Shown here: piece after piece, positions 1 through 8,172 of the stretch
Layout of the letters: each line of letters starts with the position of its first letter
Position numbering within the stretch: the first letter of the stretch is position 1
NCBI GenBank assembly: GCA_022788105.1
Contig: JALEVZ010000030.1
Span: forward strand, 1-59,173
Direction of reading: 5' to 3'
Source of the DNA: Prevotella sp.
GTDB lineage: Bacteria; Bacteroidota; Bacteroidia; Bacteroidales; Bacteroidaceae
DNA: 59,173 bases
Program-made: the position numbers and the translations under genes
The notes under the pieces: generated by a model
Database searches by the model: none
The model's input: only the letters and a program-made list of their open reading frames with translations
Told to the model about the DNA's origin: nothing

Positions 1-1431
1 CTGTCTACCAACCTCGTAGTGGCAGACAAGAGTCGAACCTCCAAGACGATATGTCTGGCAGTGTCACCATCGCTGAAGGCATACGGCATAGGCGGACGAG
101 CACGTCTTTTTGAAGTGGAACAACGCATGCGTGACGAGAATCATAAACGCTGGTGCCGCACATGGACACATCGTTTCAGCGGGAAATCATTCGACGCAGA
201 AGAACTCGCAGCACACGCCGACTGGGAGATAGACTACATTGTCGCGCCACCAAGAATGAGCTATTACATCGAATACAGCACACGAGTATATAAAACCTAT
301 CTGAAATATGTCGCGCCAGAAGACATACATGTCTACAGCATTGACGAAGTGTTCATGGACGTGACGCCATATCTTGACACATACGGCATGACTGCCCACC
401 AACTGGCTATCACCATAATACGTGACGTGCTGCAGACCACAGGTATAACGGCAACGGCAGGCATCGGCACAAACATGTATCTTGCAAAGATAGCCATGGA
501 CATCGTGGCGAAACACATGCCCGCCGACAGCGATGGGGTGCGCATAGCAGAACTCGACGAGATGGCGTATCGACGCAAACTGTGGGACCACCGCCCGCTG
601 ACAGACTTCTGGCGCATAGGTAAAGGCATTGCCAACAAACTGGCTCTGCACGGAATGTTTACTATGGGCGACATTGCACTACAGTCCGTAAGAGGCGAAG
701 AACGTATGTACCAGTTGTTCGGTGTAAACGCAGAACTAATAATAGACCACGCCTGGGGATGGGAACCATGCACCATCGACTACATAAAGGCGTACAGACC
801 CGAAGCGTCATCGTTTTCAAGCGGACAGGTGCTGCACAGCCCGTACGAGTTTGACAAAGCGCGTGTAGTGATTTACGAAATGGCAGACGCAGCGGCAATG
901 AAGCTTTTCGCCTACCACATGACCACAGACCAGATAACGCTCGACATCGGTTACGACACCGAGAGCCTCACACCACACGACGGACACACGCCCTACAACG
1001 GCGAAACATACACCGACAGGTATGGACGGACCGCGCCGCGCCCTGCACATGGAAGCGTACGCCTGCCCCATCCCACGTCTTCTGCCATGCTCATAACCGA
1101 AGCTGTGCTCAAGCTGTTTGACCGCATAGTAGACAAGGCGCTTCTCATCAGACGCCTCAACATCACCACGTGCAACGTGACAGACGAGCGCCAAACTGCT
1201 ACCGGCAAACGCAACGAGCCTATACAACTGGACCTGTTTGCCGACAACGAGAAGAAAGAGGCTATGGACAAAAAGCAGAAAGACACGCTCGACAAAGAGA
1301 GACGCATGCAGAAGACACTATTGGACATAAAAAAACGCTTTGGTAAAAACTCAATATTAAGAGGCATAAGCTACTGTGAGGGAGCGACAGCCCGTGAACG
1401 AAACAAACAGATAGGAGGACACAAGGCATGA
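1..1431 (+). CDS. Y-family DNA polymerase (UmuC/DinB type), 5' end outside window
   Basis: Translesion DNA polymerase of the UmuC/ImuB/DinB superfamily, which copies damaged templates. The frame is open from base 1: codons upstream of the first GTG (base 19) read LSTNLV and run into VADKSRTSKT, which matches the conserved interior of the family. The gene therefore starts before the window and its first catalytic block is missing. The second catalytic block is present (YSIDEVFMD, with the acidic D and E), followed by the thumb region (WRIGKGIANKL) and the little-finger domain. The C-terminus is basic and Lys-rich, as in UmuC-type proteins. The stop overlaps the next gene by ATGA, so the two are probably translated together. 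Family assignment is firm; the exact subfamily is not. Confidence 0.9.
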   Translation: MSTNLVVADKSRTSKTICLAVSPSLKAYGIGGRARLFEVEQRMRDENHKRWCRTWTHRFSGKSFDAEELAAHADWEIDYIVAPPRMSYYIEYSTRVYKTYLKYVAPEDIHVYSIDEVFMDVTPYLDTYGMTAHQLAITIIRDVLQTTGITATAGIGTNMYLAKIAMDIVAKHMPADSDGVRIAELDEMAYRRKLWDHRPLTDFWRIGKGIANKLALHGMFTMGDIALQSVRGEERMYQLFGVNAELIIDHAWGWEPCTIDYIKAYRPEASSFSSGQVLHSPYEFDKARVVIYEMADAAAMKLFAYHMTTDQITLDIGYDTESLTPHDGHTPYNGETYTDRYGRTAPRPAHGSVRLPHPTSSAMLITEAVLKLFDRIVDKALLIRRLNITTCNVTDERQTATGKRNEPIQLDLFADNEKKEAMDKKQKDTLDKERRMQKTLLDIKKRFGKNSILRGISYCEGATARERNKQIGGHKA

Positions 1432-1649
1432 CCAATAAATATGACGACATAATAGACCTACCCCACCACGTGTCGACAACACATCCACAGATGTCGATGC
1501 ACGCACGGGCAGCACAGTTTGCGCCCTTCGCCGCACTGTCTGGCCACCATGCTGCTATTGCACAGACAGAACGCGTCGTGGAAGAAGAAAACGTACAGCA
1601 AACAACAACCGACAGCGATATGTTTGATTTTGCAGACCAGGAGCAATAG
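1428..1649 (+). CDS. Small YolD-like partner of the Y-family polymerase
   Basis: A 73-residue protein with the conserved core RAAQFAPFAALSGH near residues 27-40, which resembles the APFAAL motif of YolD-like proteins. Such proteins are commonly encoded next to UmuC/UvrX-type Y-family polymerases and have been proposed to take the place of UmuD; that role is family-level inference. The start overlaps the polymerase stop (ATGA), which supports both the start and a shared transcript. The C-terminal tail is acidic and Gln/Thr-rich with no recognisable domain. The annotation rests on the short motif and the gene pairing. Confidence 0.7.
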   Translation: MTNKYDDIIDLPHHVSTTHPQMSMHARAAQFAPFAALSGHHAAIAQTERVVEEENVQQTTTDSDMFDFADQEQ

Positions 1650-1705
1650 CGCTACGTTATTACCAAAACAAAAAACAATACTTCCAAAGGCCATAAAACA
1701 AAAAA

Positions 1706-1737
1706 GGTCTTGCCAGCGTTTTACACGCGGCAAGACC
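1706..1737 (-). terminator. Terminator after the rpmB-rpmG-DUF4295 operon
   Basis: A GC-rich stem (GGTCTTGCC paired with GGCAAGACC, plus an inner GCG/CGC) is followed on the minus strand by a run of six T. It lies 54 nt past the DUF4295 stop. Confidence 0.75.
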
Positions 1738-1790
1738 CTATCTAAGCACCCACATACATGGGTGTTACACTAAATCGTTGCGTAGGTTTC

Positions 1791-1949
1791 TTACTTCTTG
1801 AAGAAATCTTTTACAGCCTCGTTGGGAACCATGCGCTCGTCGAAGACGTAAGCACCGGTCTTGGGGCTCTTGACCATCTTAATAACCTTAGTATATGCGC
1901 GACCATCCGTAGAACCTTCGTGGAGGGTAGCGACCGCTTTTTTTGCCAT
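1791..1949 (-). CDS. DUF4295 family small basic protein
   Basis: A 52-residue protein starting MAKKAVATLHEGS and ending VKDFFKK. It matches the small DUF4295 family, which in Bacteroidota sits directly behind rpmB and rpmG. Because of this constant link with two ribosomal protein genes and its Lys-rich composition, it is likely to be ribosome-associated; its biochemical role is unknown to me. It is the last gene of a three-gene operon, 9 nt behind rpmG, and a hairpin terminator follows. Confidence 0.85.
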   Translation of the reverse strand: MAKKAVATLHEGSTDGRAYTKVIKMVKSPKTGAYVFDERMVPNEAVKDFFKK

Positions 1950-1958
1950 AGTATGTTA

Positions 1959-2150
1959 TTATTTTATCTCCTTATGAAGAGTCATCTTCTTAAGGATAGG
2001 GTTATATTTCTTAAGTTCCATGCGCTCCGGAGTGTTCTTGCGATTCTTGGTAGTCACGTAGCGACTTGTACCGGGCAGACCGCTTTCCTTCATCTCCGTG
2101 CATTCTAGGATAACCTGTACTCTGTTACCTTTTGCTTTCTTAGATGCCAT
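1959..2150 (-). CDS. rpmG: 50S ribosomal protein L33
   Basis: A 63-residue protein of the bL33 family, a small component of the large ribosomal subunit near the E site. Recognisable features are the basic N-terminus ([19 protein letters not shown]), the strand [23 protein letters not shown] and the basic tail. The paired CxxC zinc motifs of some L33 forms are absent, so this is the zinc-free (C-minus) type. It lies 5 nt behind rpmB and 9 nt ahead of the DUF4295 gene in one operon. Confidence 0.95.
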   Translation of the reverse strand: MASKKAKGNRVQVILECTEMKESGLPGTSRYVTTKNRKNTPERMELKKYNPILKKMTLHKEIK

Positions 2151-2155
2151 CGTTA

Positions 2156-2419
2156 TTACTCTCCTATTACTTTAATGTCCTTCCAGTCTACATAGCCATT
2201 TGACACTGCTGACTTAAGAGCGGCGTCAAGACCTACCTTGTTGATAAGGCGCAGACCTGCTGCACTGATTTTGAGGCGAATCCAGCAGTCCTCTTCTACA
2301 TAGAAGAATTTCTTGCTGAACAAGTTCACATCGAAGCTACGCTTTGTGCGATGCTTTGAATGAGAAACATTGTTTCCAATCTGGGCTTTTTTACCAGTAA
2401 TCTGACAAATTTTCGACAT
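2156..2419 (-). CDS. rpmB: 50S ribosomal protein L28
   Basis: An 87-residue bL28 protein of the large ribosomal subunit. Signatures are [27 protein letters not shown] at the N-terminus (a Cys is present but no full zinc motif) and the C-terminal [13 protein letters not shown] segment. It is the first gene of the rpmB-rpmG-DUF4295 operon. A well-formed Bacteroidota promoter lies about 50 nt upstream. Length and motifs are normal for the family. Confidence 0.96.
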   Translation of the reverse strand: MSKICQITGKKAQIGNNVSHSKHRTKRSFDVNLFSKKFFYVEEDCWIRLKISAAGLRLINKVGLDAALKSAVSNGYVDWKDIKVIGE

Positions 2420-2469
2420 TTCTATCTAAATTTTTTGTTTTCTTTTTAATACTTACTCCAAACAGAATG

Positions 2470-2500
2470 CAAAATTAGTATTTTTTTTCTTTACTACAAA
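2470..2500 (-). promoter_or_regulatory. Bacteroidota-type promoter of rpmB operon
   Basis: On the minus strand TTTG (2497-2500) and TAATTTTG (2470-2477) are separated by 19 nt, the typical -33/-7 arrangement. The start of rpmB is 50 nt downstream. Confidence 0.7.
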
Positions 2501-2593
2501 AAAAGAATGTTGCCATCTGCTATTTTTAAGTTTTTTTTTCTTTTCGCACGCCCTTTTCTCTCAAAAACGCACAATCAACGACTTACAAGCGTT

Positions 2594-3631
2594 TTACATG
2601 ATGCCGTCTTCGCGCAATTTCAGTTGCCACTTCCATGCGGAGCGTAACACGTCTTCGAGCGGAGTGTCTGCCTTCCAGCCAAGCACCTTGTTTGCCTTGT
2701 CCACGTTGCCCCACACCTTTTCGATGTCGCCTTCACGACGTGGAGCATATGTCCAGTTCACTTTCACACCAGTAGCCTTCTCAAAGCCTTCCACCACTTC
2801 AAGTGTAGACACTCCGTTGCCAGTACCGATGTTAAACACCTCCACAGCCTCTGTGTCTTCGTCGAGCACACGCTGCATAGCCTTTACATGTGCTTTGGCA
2901 AGATCGACCACATAAATATAGTCGCGTATGCATGTGCCATCAGGAGTGTCGTAGTCGTTGCCGAATATCTTCAGTTCCTTACGCACACCGATAGCGGTCT
3001 GTGTAACGAAGGGGATGAGGTTCATCGGCACACCATTGGGCAATTCACCGATGAGAGCAGAGGGGTGAGCGCCTATCGGATTGAAATATCGCAGTATGAC
3101 AGCCTTGACGTTTGCGCCACTATGGATGTAGTCGTGTATGATTTCCTCGTTTATCTGTTTGGTGTTGCCATAAGGCGAAAGTGCCTTCTGTATAGGAGCC
3201 TCCTCTGTAACAGGAAGATTCTCTTTGGTTGGCTGTCCGTAGACGGTGCAGCTTGACGAGAATATGATGCCCTTCACGTCATACTTCGGCATGCACTCCA
3301 GCAGATTTACCAGCGACACGATGTTGTTGCGATAGTAGAGCAACGGTTTCTCCACACTCTCACCAACAGCCTTTGAAGCAGCAAAATGGATGATGCCACT
3401 TATTGACGGGTACTTCTTGAACACATTCTCCGTAGCCTCCGCGTCGCGCAAGTCCACCTGCTCGAAAGCAGGACGTACGCCGGTAATCTGCTCTATGCCG
3501 TCAAGCACCTCAACCTTTGAGTTTGACAGATTGTCAACAATTACAACATCATAACCTGCCTGAATGAGTTCTACTGATGTGTGAGAACCGATAAATCCGG
3601 TTCCGCCTGTTACAAGGATTGTCTGTTTCAT
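2594..3631 (-). CDS. galE: UDP-glucose 4-epimerase
   Basis: Interconverts UDP-glucose and UDP-galactose with bound NAD, feeding galactose use and polysaccharide synthesis. The 345-residue length is normal. It shows the Rossmann glycine motif GGTGFIGS near the N-terminus, the SSSCTVYG strand with the catalytic Ser/Thr region, and the Y-x3-K catalytic pair in YGNTK. The conserved C-terminal segment DTPDGTCIRDYIYVVDLAKAH is also present. It lies 58 nt behind rnfA on the same strand with no clear terminator between, so it may be read through from the rnf operon, although the functions are unrelated. Confidence 0.96.
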   Translation of the reverse strand: MKQTILVTGGTGFIGSHTSVELIQAGYDVVIVDNLSNSKVEVLDGIEQITGVRPAFEQVDLRDAEATENVFKKYPSISGIIHFAASKAVGESVEKPLLYYRNNIVSLVNLLECMPKYDVKGIIFSSSCTVYGQPTKENLPVTEEAPIQKALSPYGNTKQINEEIIHDYIHSGANVKAVILRYFNPIGAHPSALIGELPNGVPMNLIPFVTQTAIGVRKELKIFGNDYDTPDGTCIRDYIYVVDLAKAHVKAMQRVLDEDTEAVEVFNIGTGNGVSTLEVVEGFEKATGVKVNWTYAPRREGDIEKVWGNVDKANKVLGWKADTPLEDVLRSAWKWQLKLREDGIM

Positions 3632-3689
3632 AATTGATATTTATATGTTTTTACGTTTATTATCCTGTCCATATTCCATTGACATGTTA

Positions 3690-4292
3690 TCAGTTCAGTC
3701 CGAGCACGGCTTTCAGTCCGACGTCTACACCGCTGAATCCCATAAAGGCAAGAGACAACAGTCCGGCAGTCACCAGCACCACTGCCACGCCCTTCATAGC
3801 CTTCGGCACAGACACAAGAGAGAGCTGTTCGCGCAGTCCGGCAAAGACTACCAACGCCAAAGCAAATCCCAAAGCCGTCGCAACGGAATAGACTATGCTT
3901 TCAATCAGCGAAAAATCTTTCTGTATAACGAGTATTGCCACACCGAGCACAGCACAGTTGGTCGTGATGAGTGGCAAGAATATGCCCAACGACTGATATA
4001 GCACGGGCGACACTTTCTTCAACACAATCTCCACCATCTGCACCAAAGCAGCGATGACTAACACAAAGGTTATGGTCTGTAGATACTGCAACGACAGCGG
4101 GTCGAGCACATATTTCTGCACGAGAAAGGTCACTGTGGTAGAGATGGTCAGCACAAAAGCCACGGCCATGCCCATGCCCAATGCTGTGTCTATCTTCTTC
4201 GACACGCCGAGAAACGGGCAGATGCCGAGAAACTGGGAAAGGACTATATTGTTGACAAATATTGCCGAGACAAATATAAGAAGGTATTCCAT
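3690..4292 (-). CDS. rnfA: Rnf electron transport complex subunit A
   Basis: Integral membrane subunit of the ion-pumping ferredoxin:NAD+ oxidoreductase (Rnf/Rsx). The 200 residues are almost entirely hydrophobic, with about six membrane segments. The conserved start MEYLLIFVSAIFVNNIVLSQFLG contains the NN pair and Cys-containing segment (FLGICPF) typical of RnfA/NqrE. RnfA pairs with RnfE around an iron-sulfur centre in the membrane. It is the last rnf gene, 92 nt or so behind rnfE. It is homologous to nqrE elsewhere in this window, but the neighbouring rnf genes decide the assignment. Confidence 0.95.
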   Translation of the reverse strand: MEYLLIFVSAIFVNNIVLSQFLGICPFLGVSKKIDTALGMGMAVAFVLTISTTVTFLVQKYVLDPLSLQYLQTITFVLVIAALVQMVEIVLKKVSPVLYQSLGIFLPLITTNCAVLGVAILVIQKDFSLIESIVYSVATALGFALALVVFAGLREQLSLVSVPKAMKGVAVVLVTAGLLSLAFMGFSGVDVGLKAVLGLN

Positions 4293-4384
4293 ATTATTGA
4301 TTTATGACATTACACTTTTACTTAACTTCTATTTCGCAGCCCTTCTGACACTCCATCATCAAAAGGAACGAACTGCCAAGATGT

Positions 4385-4972
4385 CTACTCCGCCTTGCGC
4401 ACCTTATTTATAATAGCTATAAGATAGCCAAGAGTGATAAAGGCTCCAGGAGGAAGGATGAACACCAGCATACCCATGGTTTCTGGAAGCAGATGTAAAC
4501 CGAACACCATGCCTGCGCCGAGCACCTCACGAGCCATGCCGAGCAAAGTAAGTCCCAACGTAAAACCAAGGCCTATACCTACGCCGTCGAGCAGACTCTC
4601 AAACGGAGTGTGTTTGCAGGCAAATGCCTCTGCACGTCCCAAGATGACACAATTGACCACGATGAGCGGTATGTAAAGTCCTAACGACGCGTTGACAGAC
4701 GGCAGCCAGGCTGCGAGCATCATCTGCAAAATGGTAACAAACGATGCGATGACCACCACAAACACTGGTATGCGCACCTTGTCTGGCGTGAGATTCTTTA
4801 TCAGCGACACCGCCACGTTGGCACAAACAAGCACAAACATTGTGGCAAGCCCCATTAGCAGACCGTTCTGCGCAGATGTTGTGGTGGCAAGTGTAGGACA
4901 CATGCCGAGCAGCAACACAAATGTGGGGTTTTCCCTTACAATGCCGTTTGTTATTATTTTCAGTTTGTTCAT
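4385..4972 (-). CDS. rnfE: Rnf electron transport complex subunit E
   Basis: Membrane subunit homologous to NqrD and partner of RnfA. The protein has about six hydrophobic segments and the conserved N-terminal block NGIVRENPTFVLLLGMCPTLA with the membrane Cys expected to bind the shared iron-sulfur cluster. I placed the start at the ATG at 4972 (MNKLKIITNG), giving 195 residues, because the upstream in-frame alternative at 4981 is TTG. It follows rnfG by about 20 nt in the operon order B-C-D-G-E-A. Confidence 0.94.
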   Translation of the reverse strand: MNKLKIITNGIVRENPTFVLLLGMCPTLATTTSAQNGLLMGLATMFVLVCANVAVSLIKNLTPDKVRIPVFVVVIASFVTILQMMLAAWLPSVNASLGLYIPLIVVNCVILGRAEAFACKHTPFESLLDGVGIGLGFTLGLTLLGMAREVLGAGMVFGLHLLPETMGMLVFILPPGAFITLGYLIAIINKVRKAE

Positions 4973-4993
4973 TTTTCTCAACTTTGTATTCTG

Positions 4994-5752
4994 TTACTTA
5001 TTTGAACGCTCTTTATCAGACGATTTGCCATCTGTCTTGACCGCCTTTTCTTTAGGGTTAACATCTGTCGCGCCATCAGCCTTAGGACTCGCACCTGTCG
5101 ATCCATCAGCTTTGGGGCTCGCACCTGTTGCACCATCAGCCTTAGAGCTTGCGCCCGTTGCACCATCACTTTCGTTAATATAAGCATCGAATGCGCGGTT
5201 TACAGCCTTAAGGAAAGCCCTTGACGTTATGGTCGAGGCGGTTATTGCGTCGACATCGCCATTGTCTTTATTTACTTTCAGTGGAGCATCAGAACTCATA
5301 CGGCGCCCTACGATGCAACCTTTTCCTGACTTCTGAAACCATGTGTCAGCCTTTTGACCAAGTCCGGGAGTCTCCGCCGACTCCAACACACGATAGCCAA
5401 GTATTACGTTGTCGCGATTAAAACCGACAAGCACCTTCATCTCACCACCGAAAGCCATCACTGTGCTCTCTACAGCCTTGCCGAGTTCATTGCCTCCATT
5501 ATCTTTCACCGTGTAAACGACATAGGTAGACTTCTTTCCATCGTAGTCTTTTGTAATAGAGTCTGGGGCAGCCACGGTTATGTCATCACAGCCCATCACA
5601 GCCTTTATACCGTCAGCAAGAGTCTTCTGTGCCTGCAAGCTTATCGGGCCTTCTGTGACATGATTGACCCACGCCAACAGTCCTGCAGCTACCGCAGCGA
5701 CGACCGTCAGCACGACCACCATATTTAAAAGCGAAGATTCGAGTTTTTTCAT
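4994..5752 (-). CDS. rnfG: Rnf electron transport complex subunit G with repeat tail
   Basis: Flavoprotein subunit with one N-terminal membrane segment and an extracytoplasmic domain that carries covalently bound FMN. The FMN-attachment region is visible as DAITASTITSRAF, the local form of the S(T)GAT motif, near residue 180. The start at 5752 (MKKLESSLLN) fits the family; an ATG at 5773 would add seven residues. After the flavin domain the protein carries an unusual hydrophilic tail of about 50 residues made of three 10-residue repeats (ATGAS-KADG type, DNA 5073-5162) and a Lys-rich end. The tail is not part of the normal family and its role is unknown. Confidence 0.93.
   Translation of the reverse strand: MKKLESSLLNMVVVLTVVAAVAAGLLAWVNHVTEGPISLQAQKTLADGIKAVMGCDDITVAAPDSITKDYDGKKSTYVVYTVKDNGGNELGKAVESTVMAFGGEMKVLVGFNRDNVILGYRVLESAETPGLGQKADTWFQKSGKGCIVGRRMSSDAPLKVNKDNGDVDAITASTITSRAFLKAVNRAFDAYINESDGATGASSKADGATGASPKADGSTGASPKADGATDVNPKEKAVKTDGKSSDKERSNK
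5073..5162. repeat. Three in-frame 30-nt tandem repeats in rnfG
   Basis: Units at 5073-5102, 5103-5132 and 5133-5162 each begin CCATCAGC and encode a 10-residue repeat of the type DGATGASPKA in the RnfG tail. A further partial unit starts at 5163. The unit length is a multiple of three, so copy number could change without a frameshift. Confidence 0.85.
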
Positions 5753-5786
5753 CTTTCTGTTTCTTTTGTGCATTGTACCTTACTCC

Positions 5787-6779
5787 CTACTTCGCTGCAA
5801 AGCGTCGGGGCTTCATATACATATTTATAAGTGGGGTGAAAGCGTTCATTATAAGTATGGCAAACGACATGCCTTCGGGGTAGGCGCCCCAGTTTCTTAT
5901 GACAATAGTCAACAGTCCGATAGCAACGCCATAGACAAGCTGACCACGATGGGTCATGGGCGAGGTGACATAGTCAGTAGCCATGAATATGGCGCCAAGC
6001 AAAAGACCGCCGCTCAACACCACTCCCACTGGCGACGGGTAAGCAGGATTGCACAGATGTAGCACACCTGACACAGCAAACACCGTGGCAACAATGCTCA
6101 CTGGTATATGCCAAGTGATGATGCGACGCCAGAGCATGTAGACAAAACCTACGAGCAGAGCCAATGCGCACACTTCGCCGAGAGCGCCAGCGCCGTCGCC
6201 AAGACTATTGTTGCCAAGTAGCAGCGACATGGAGTCAGGCACTTGCTCAAGCACAGAGGGGTCATTGCTCTTTATGGCCCACTTCACAAGGCTAAGCGGA
6301 GTGGCTGCCGTGGTGGCGTCAGTGTATTTGAAAAGCTGTCCTGGAACAGGCCATGAGGTCATCTGGGCAGGGAAAGAGACCAACAGAAAGCACCTTCCCA
6401 CAAGAGCCGGATTGAACGGATTGCATCCCAATCCGCCAAACGTCATCTTACCGATGCCTATAGCTACCAATGCGCCAATGATGACAATCCACACCGGAAT
6501 GTTAGAGGGGAGATTGAAAGCCAACAGCAATCCTGTCACCACTGCCGACATGTCGCGCACCGTGTTTCGCGGTGTCTTCATAATAAACCGACATATTGCC
6601 CATTCAAAGAGCACACATGACAGCACGCTTGTCAAGCAGACCACTGCCGCACCGATACCAAAATAGAGGAACGACACCAACAAAGCAGGAAGGAGTGCTA
6701 TTATGACTCCGCACATATTACTTTCCACACTACCATCAGCATGGATGTGCGGAGAAAGTGACACTATGAGTTTTGACAT
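5787..6779 (-). CDS. rnfD: Rnf electron transport complex subunit D
   Basis: A 330-residue polytopic membrane subunit homologous to NqrB, carrying covalently bound FMN. It starts MSKLIVSLSPHIHADGS, a conserved RnfD opening. The central segment GGLGCNPFNPALVGRCFLL is characteristic of the family. TAATPLSLV is the expected FMN-threonine site. A late loop, FMATDYVTSPMTHRGQ, matches the conserved ATDxVTSP block. It lies 40 nt behind rnfC and 34 nt ahead of the chosen rnfG start. Together with RnfG it carries electrons through the membrane-side flavins. Confidence 0.95.
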   Translation of the reverse strand: MSKLIVSLSPHIHADGSVESNMCGVIIALLPALLVSFLYFGIGAAVVCLTSVLSCVLFEWAICRFIMKTPRNTVRDMSAVVTGLLLAFNLPSNIPVWIVIIGALVAIGIGKMTFGGLGCNPFNPALVGRCFLLVSFPAQMTSWPVPGQLFKYTDATTAATPLSLVKWAIKSNDPSVLEQVPDSMSLLLGNNSLGDGAGALGEVCALALLVGFVYMLWRRIITWHIPVSIVATVFAVSGVLHLCNPAYPSPVGVVLSGGLLLGAIFMATDYVTSPMTHRGQLVYGVAIGLLTIVIRNWGAYPEGMSFAILIMNAFTPLINMYMKPRRFAAK

Positions 6780-6819
6780 AGTATTTATCGCTATTTATAT
6801 TGTTCAAGTTTTACAATTA

Positions 6820-8172
6820 TCATTTCTTCTGGCTGCGACCTTTTATTATACCCATGACCGTAGACTTGCCTTTACGTATATTATCAAGGAGCGCACGATG
6901 TGACGGACAGGTGTACTGACACGAGCCACACTCTATACATGTTATAATGTCTTCATGCTCTGCCCTATCCCACTCACCAAGACGCGACAACGTGGCAAGC
7001 AGATAAGGCTCGAGACCCATCGGGCAAACCTCCACGCACTTGGCACATCTCACACATGGCAGTTCCTCTGCACGGCGAGCGTCGTTGCCTGACAGCACCG
7101 TAACACAGTTTGTGCCCTTAACCACTGGCACATCGGTGCTCACAAGAGCTTTACCCATCATCGGACCGCCAGACAAAAGTTTGTTGTCGCCATCGGGAAG
7201 TCCGCCACACGCCTCTATAAGCTGAAAGACAGGCGTTCCCATACGCACCAAGAAGTTGGCGGGAGCAGACATCTCTTTTCCAGTGACAGTCACATAACGC
7301 TCTATCAGAGGTTTATGTTTCATGACAGCTTGATATACTGCAAACGACGTCGCAACGTTCTGCACCACAGCACCGACATTTGCCGGTATGGCGGGCGGAT
7401 TAGGCACTTGACGGTGCAAGACGGCATCGACGAGCTGCTTCTCACCACCCTGCGGGTAGCGCTGCTTCAACGGGACAATGCTTATACCCGCCTCGTCGGC
7501 AGTTTTTTCCTGCAGCAGACGAATCGCTTCAGGCTTGTTATCTTCTATGCCGATATATCCTCGCTCTACACCAACAGCCTTCATCAACAGTTTAAGACCA
7601 ACGACAATCTCGTCAGCATGTTCAAGCATGAGGCGGTAGTCGGAGGTGATATAGGGTTCGCACTCTACTCCATTCAGAATGACGCACTCCACTTTCGCTC
7701 CGGGTGGAGGCATGAGTTTTATGAAAGAAGGAAAGCCTGCGCCACCCATACCCGTAATGCCAGCAACCTTTATGCGCTCGATTATTTCTTCTGATGTAAG
7801 CTCAGGATGTGCGTCAAGGGTCTCTATCTTGTCCGAACGGTCTATCTGCGGCAGCCACTCGTCACCTTCTACGTTTACGATGACTGCCGGACGACGATAA
7901 CCACTTGCGTCGTAGACGCTGTCTATCTTCACGACCGTACCCGACACAGACGAATGAACTGGCGCCGACACGAAGCCGCCAGCCTCAGCAAGCAGCGTAC
8001 CAACACACACATGGTCGCCTTTCTTTACCACAGGTTTTGCAGGCGCTCCTATATGTTGGGACAGCGGAAAGACCGCCGTCTTTGGGAGGGCAGCAGCCAC
8101 ACATGCGATGTCTGCCGTCAGTTTATTGTCGGAAGGATGGACTCCTCCTATCTTAAATGTACTTAATTTCAT
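6820..8172 (-). CDS. rnfC: Rnf electron transport complex subunit C
   Basis: The peripheral NADH-interacting subunit of Rnf. The 450 residues show the N-terminal barrel-sandwich part (HIGAPAKPVVKKGDHV), the flavin/NADH-binding domain with GGAGFPSFIK and GVECEPYIT, and two [4Fe-4S] sites near the C-terminus (CVRCAKCVEVCP and CIECGSCQYTCP). Length is normal for Bacteroidota. Its start overlaps the rnfB stop by 4 nt (ATGA), indicating translational coupling. Confidence 0.96.
   Translation of the reverse strand: MKLSTFKIGGVHPSDNKLTADIACVAAALPKTAVFPLSQHIGAPAKPVVKKGDHVCVGTLLAEAGGFVSAPVHSSVSGTVVKIDSVYDASGYRRPAVIVNVEGDEWLPQIDRSDKIETLDAHPELTSEEIIERIKVAGITGMGGAGFPSFIKLMPPPGAKVECVILNGVECEPYITSDYRLMLEHADEIVVGLKLLMKAVGVERGYIGIEDNKPEAIRLLQEKTADEAGISIVPLKQRYPQGGEKQLVDAVLHRQVPNPPAIPANVGAVVQNVATSFAVYQAVMKHKPLIERYVTVTGKEMSAPANFLVRMGTPVFQLIEACGGLPDGDNKLLSGGPMMGKALVSTDVPVVKGTNCVTVLSGNDARRAEELPCVRCAKCVEVCPMGLEPYLLATLSRLGEWDRAEHEDIITCIECGSCQYTCPSHRALLDNIRKGKSTVMGIIKGRSQKK

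Noticed and set aside
5073..5162. Tandem repeats in rnfG as CRISPR or regulatory repeats
   Set aside because: They are in frame, have no spacers and encode a regular peptide repeat.
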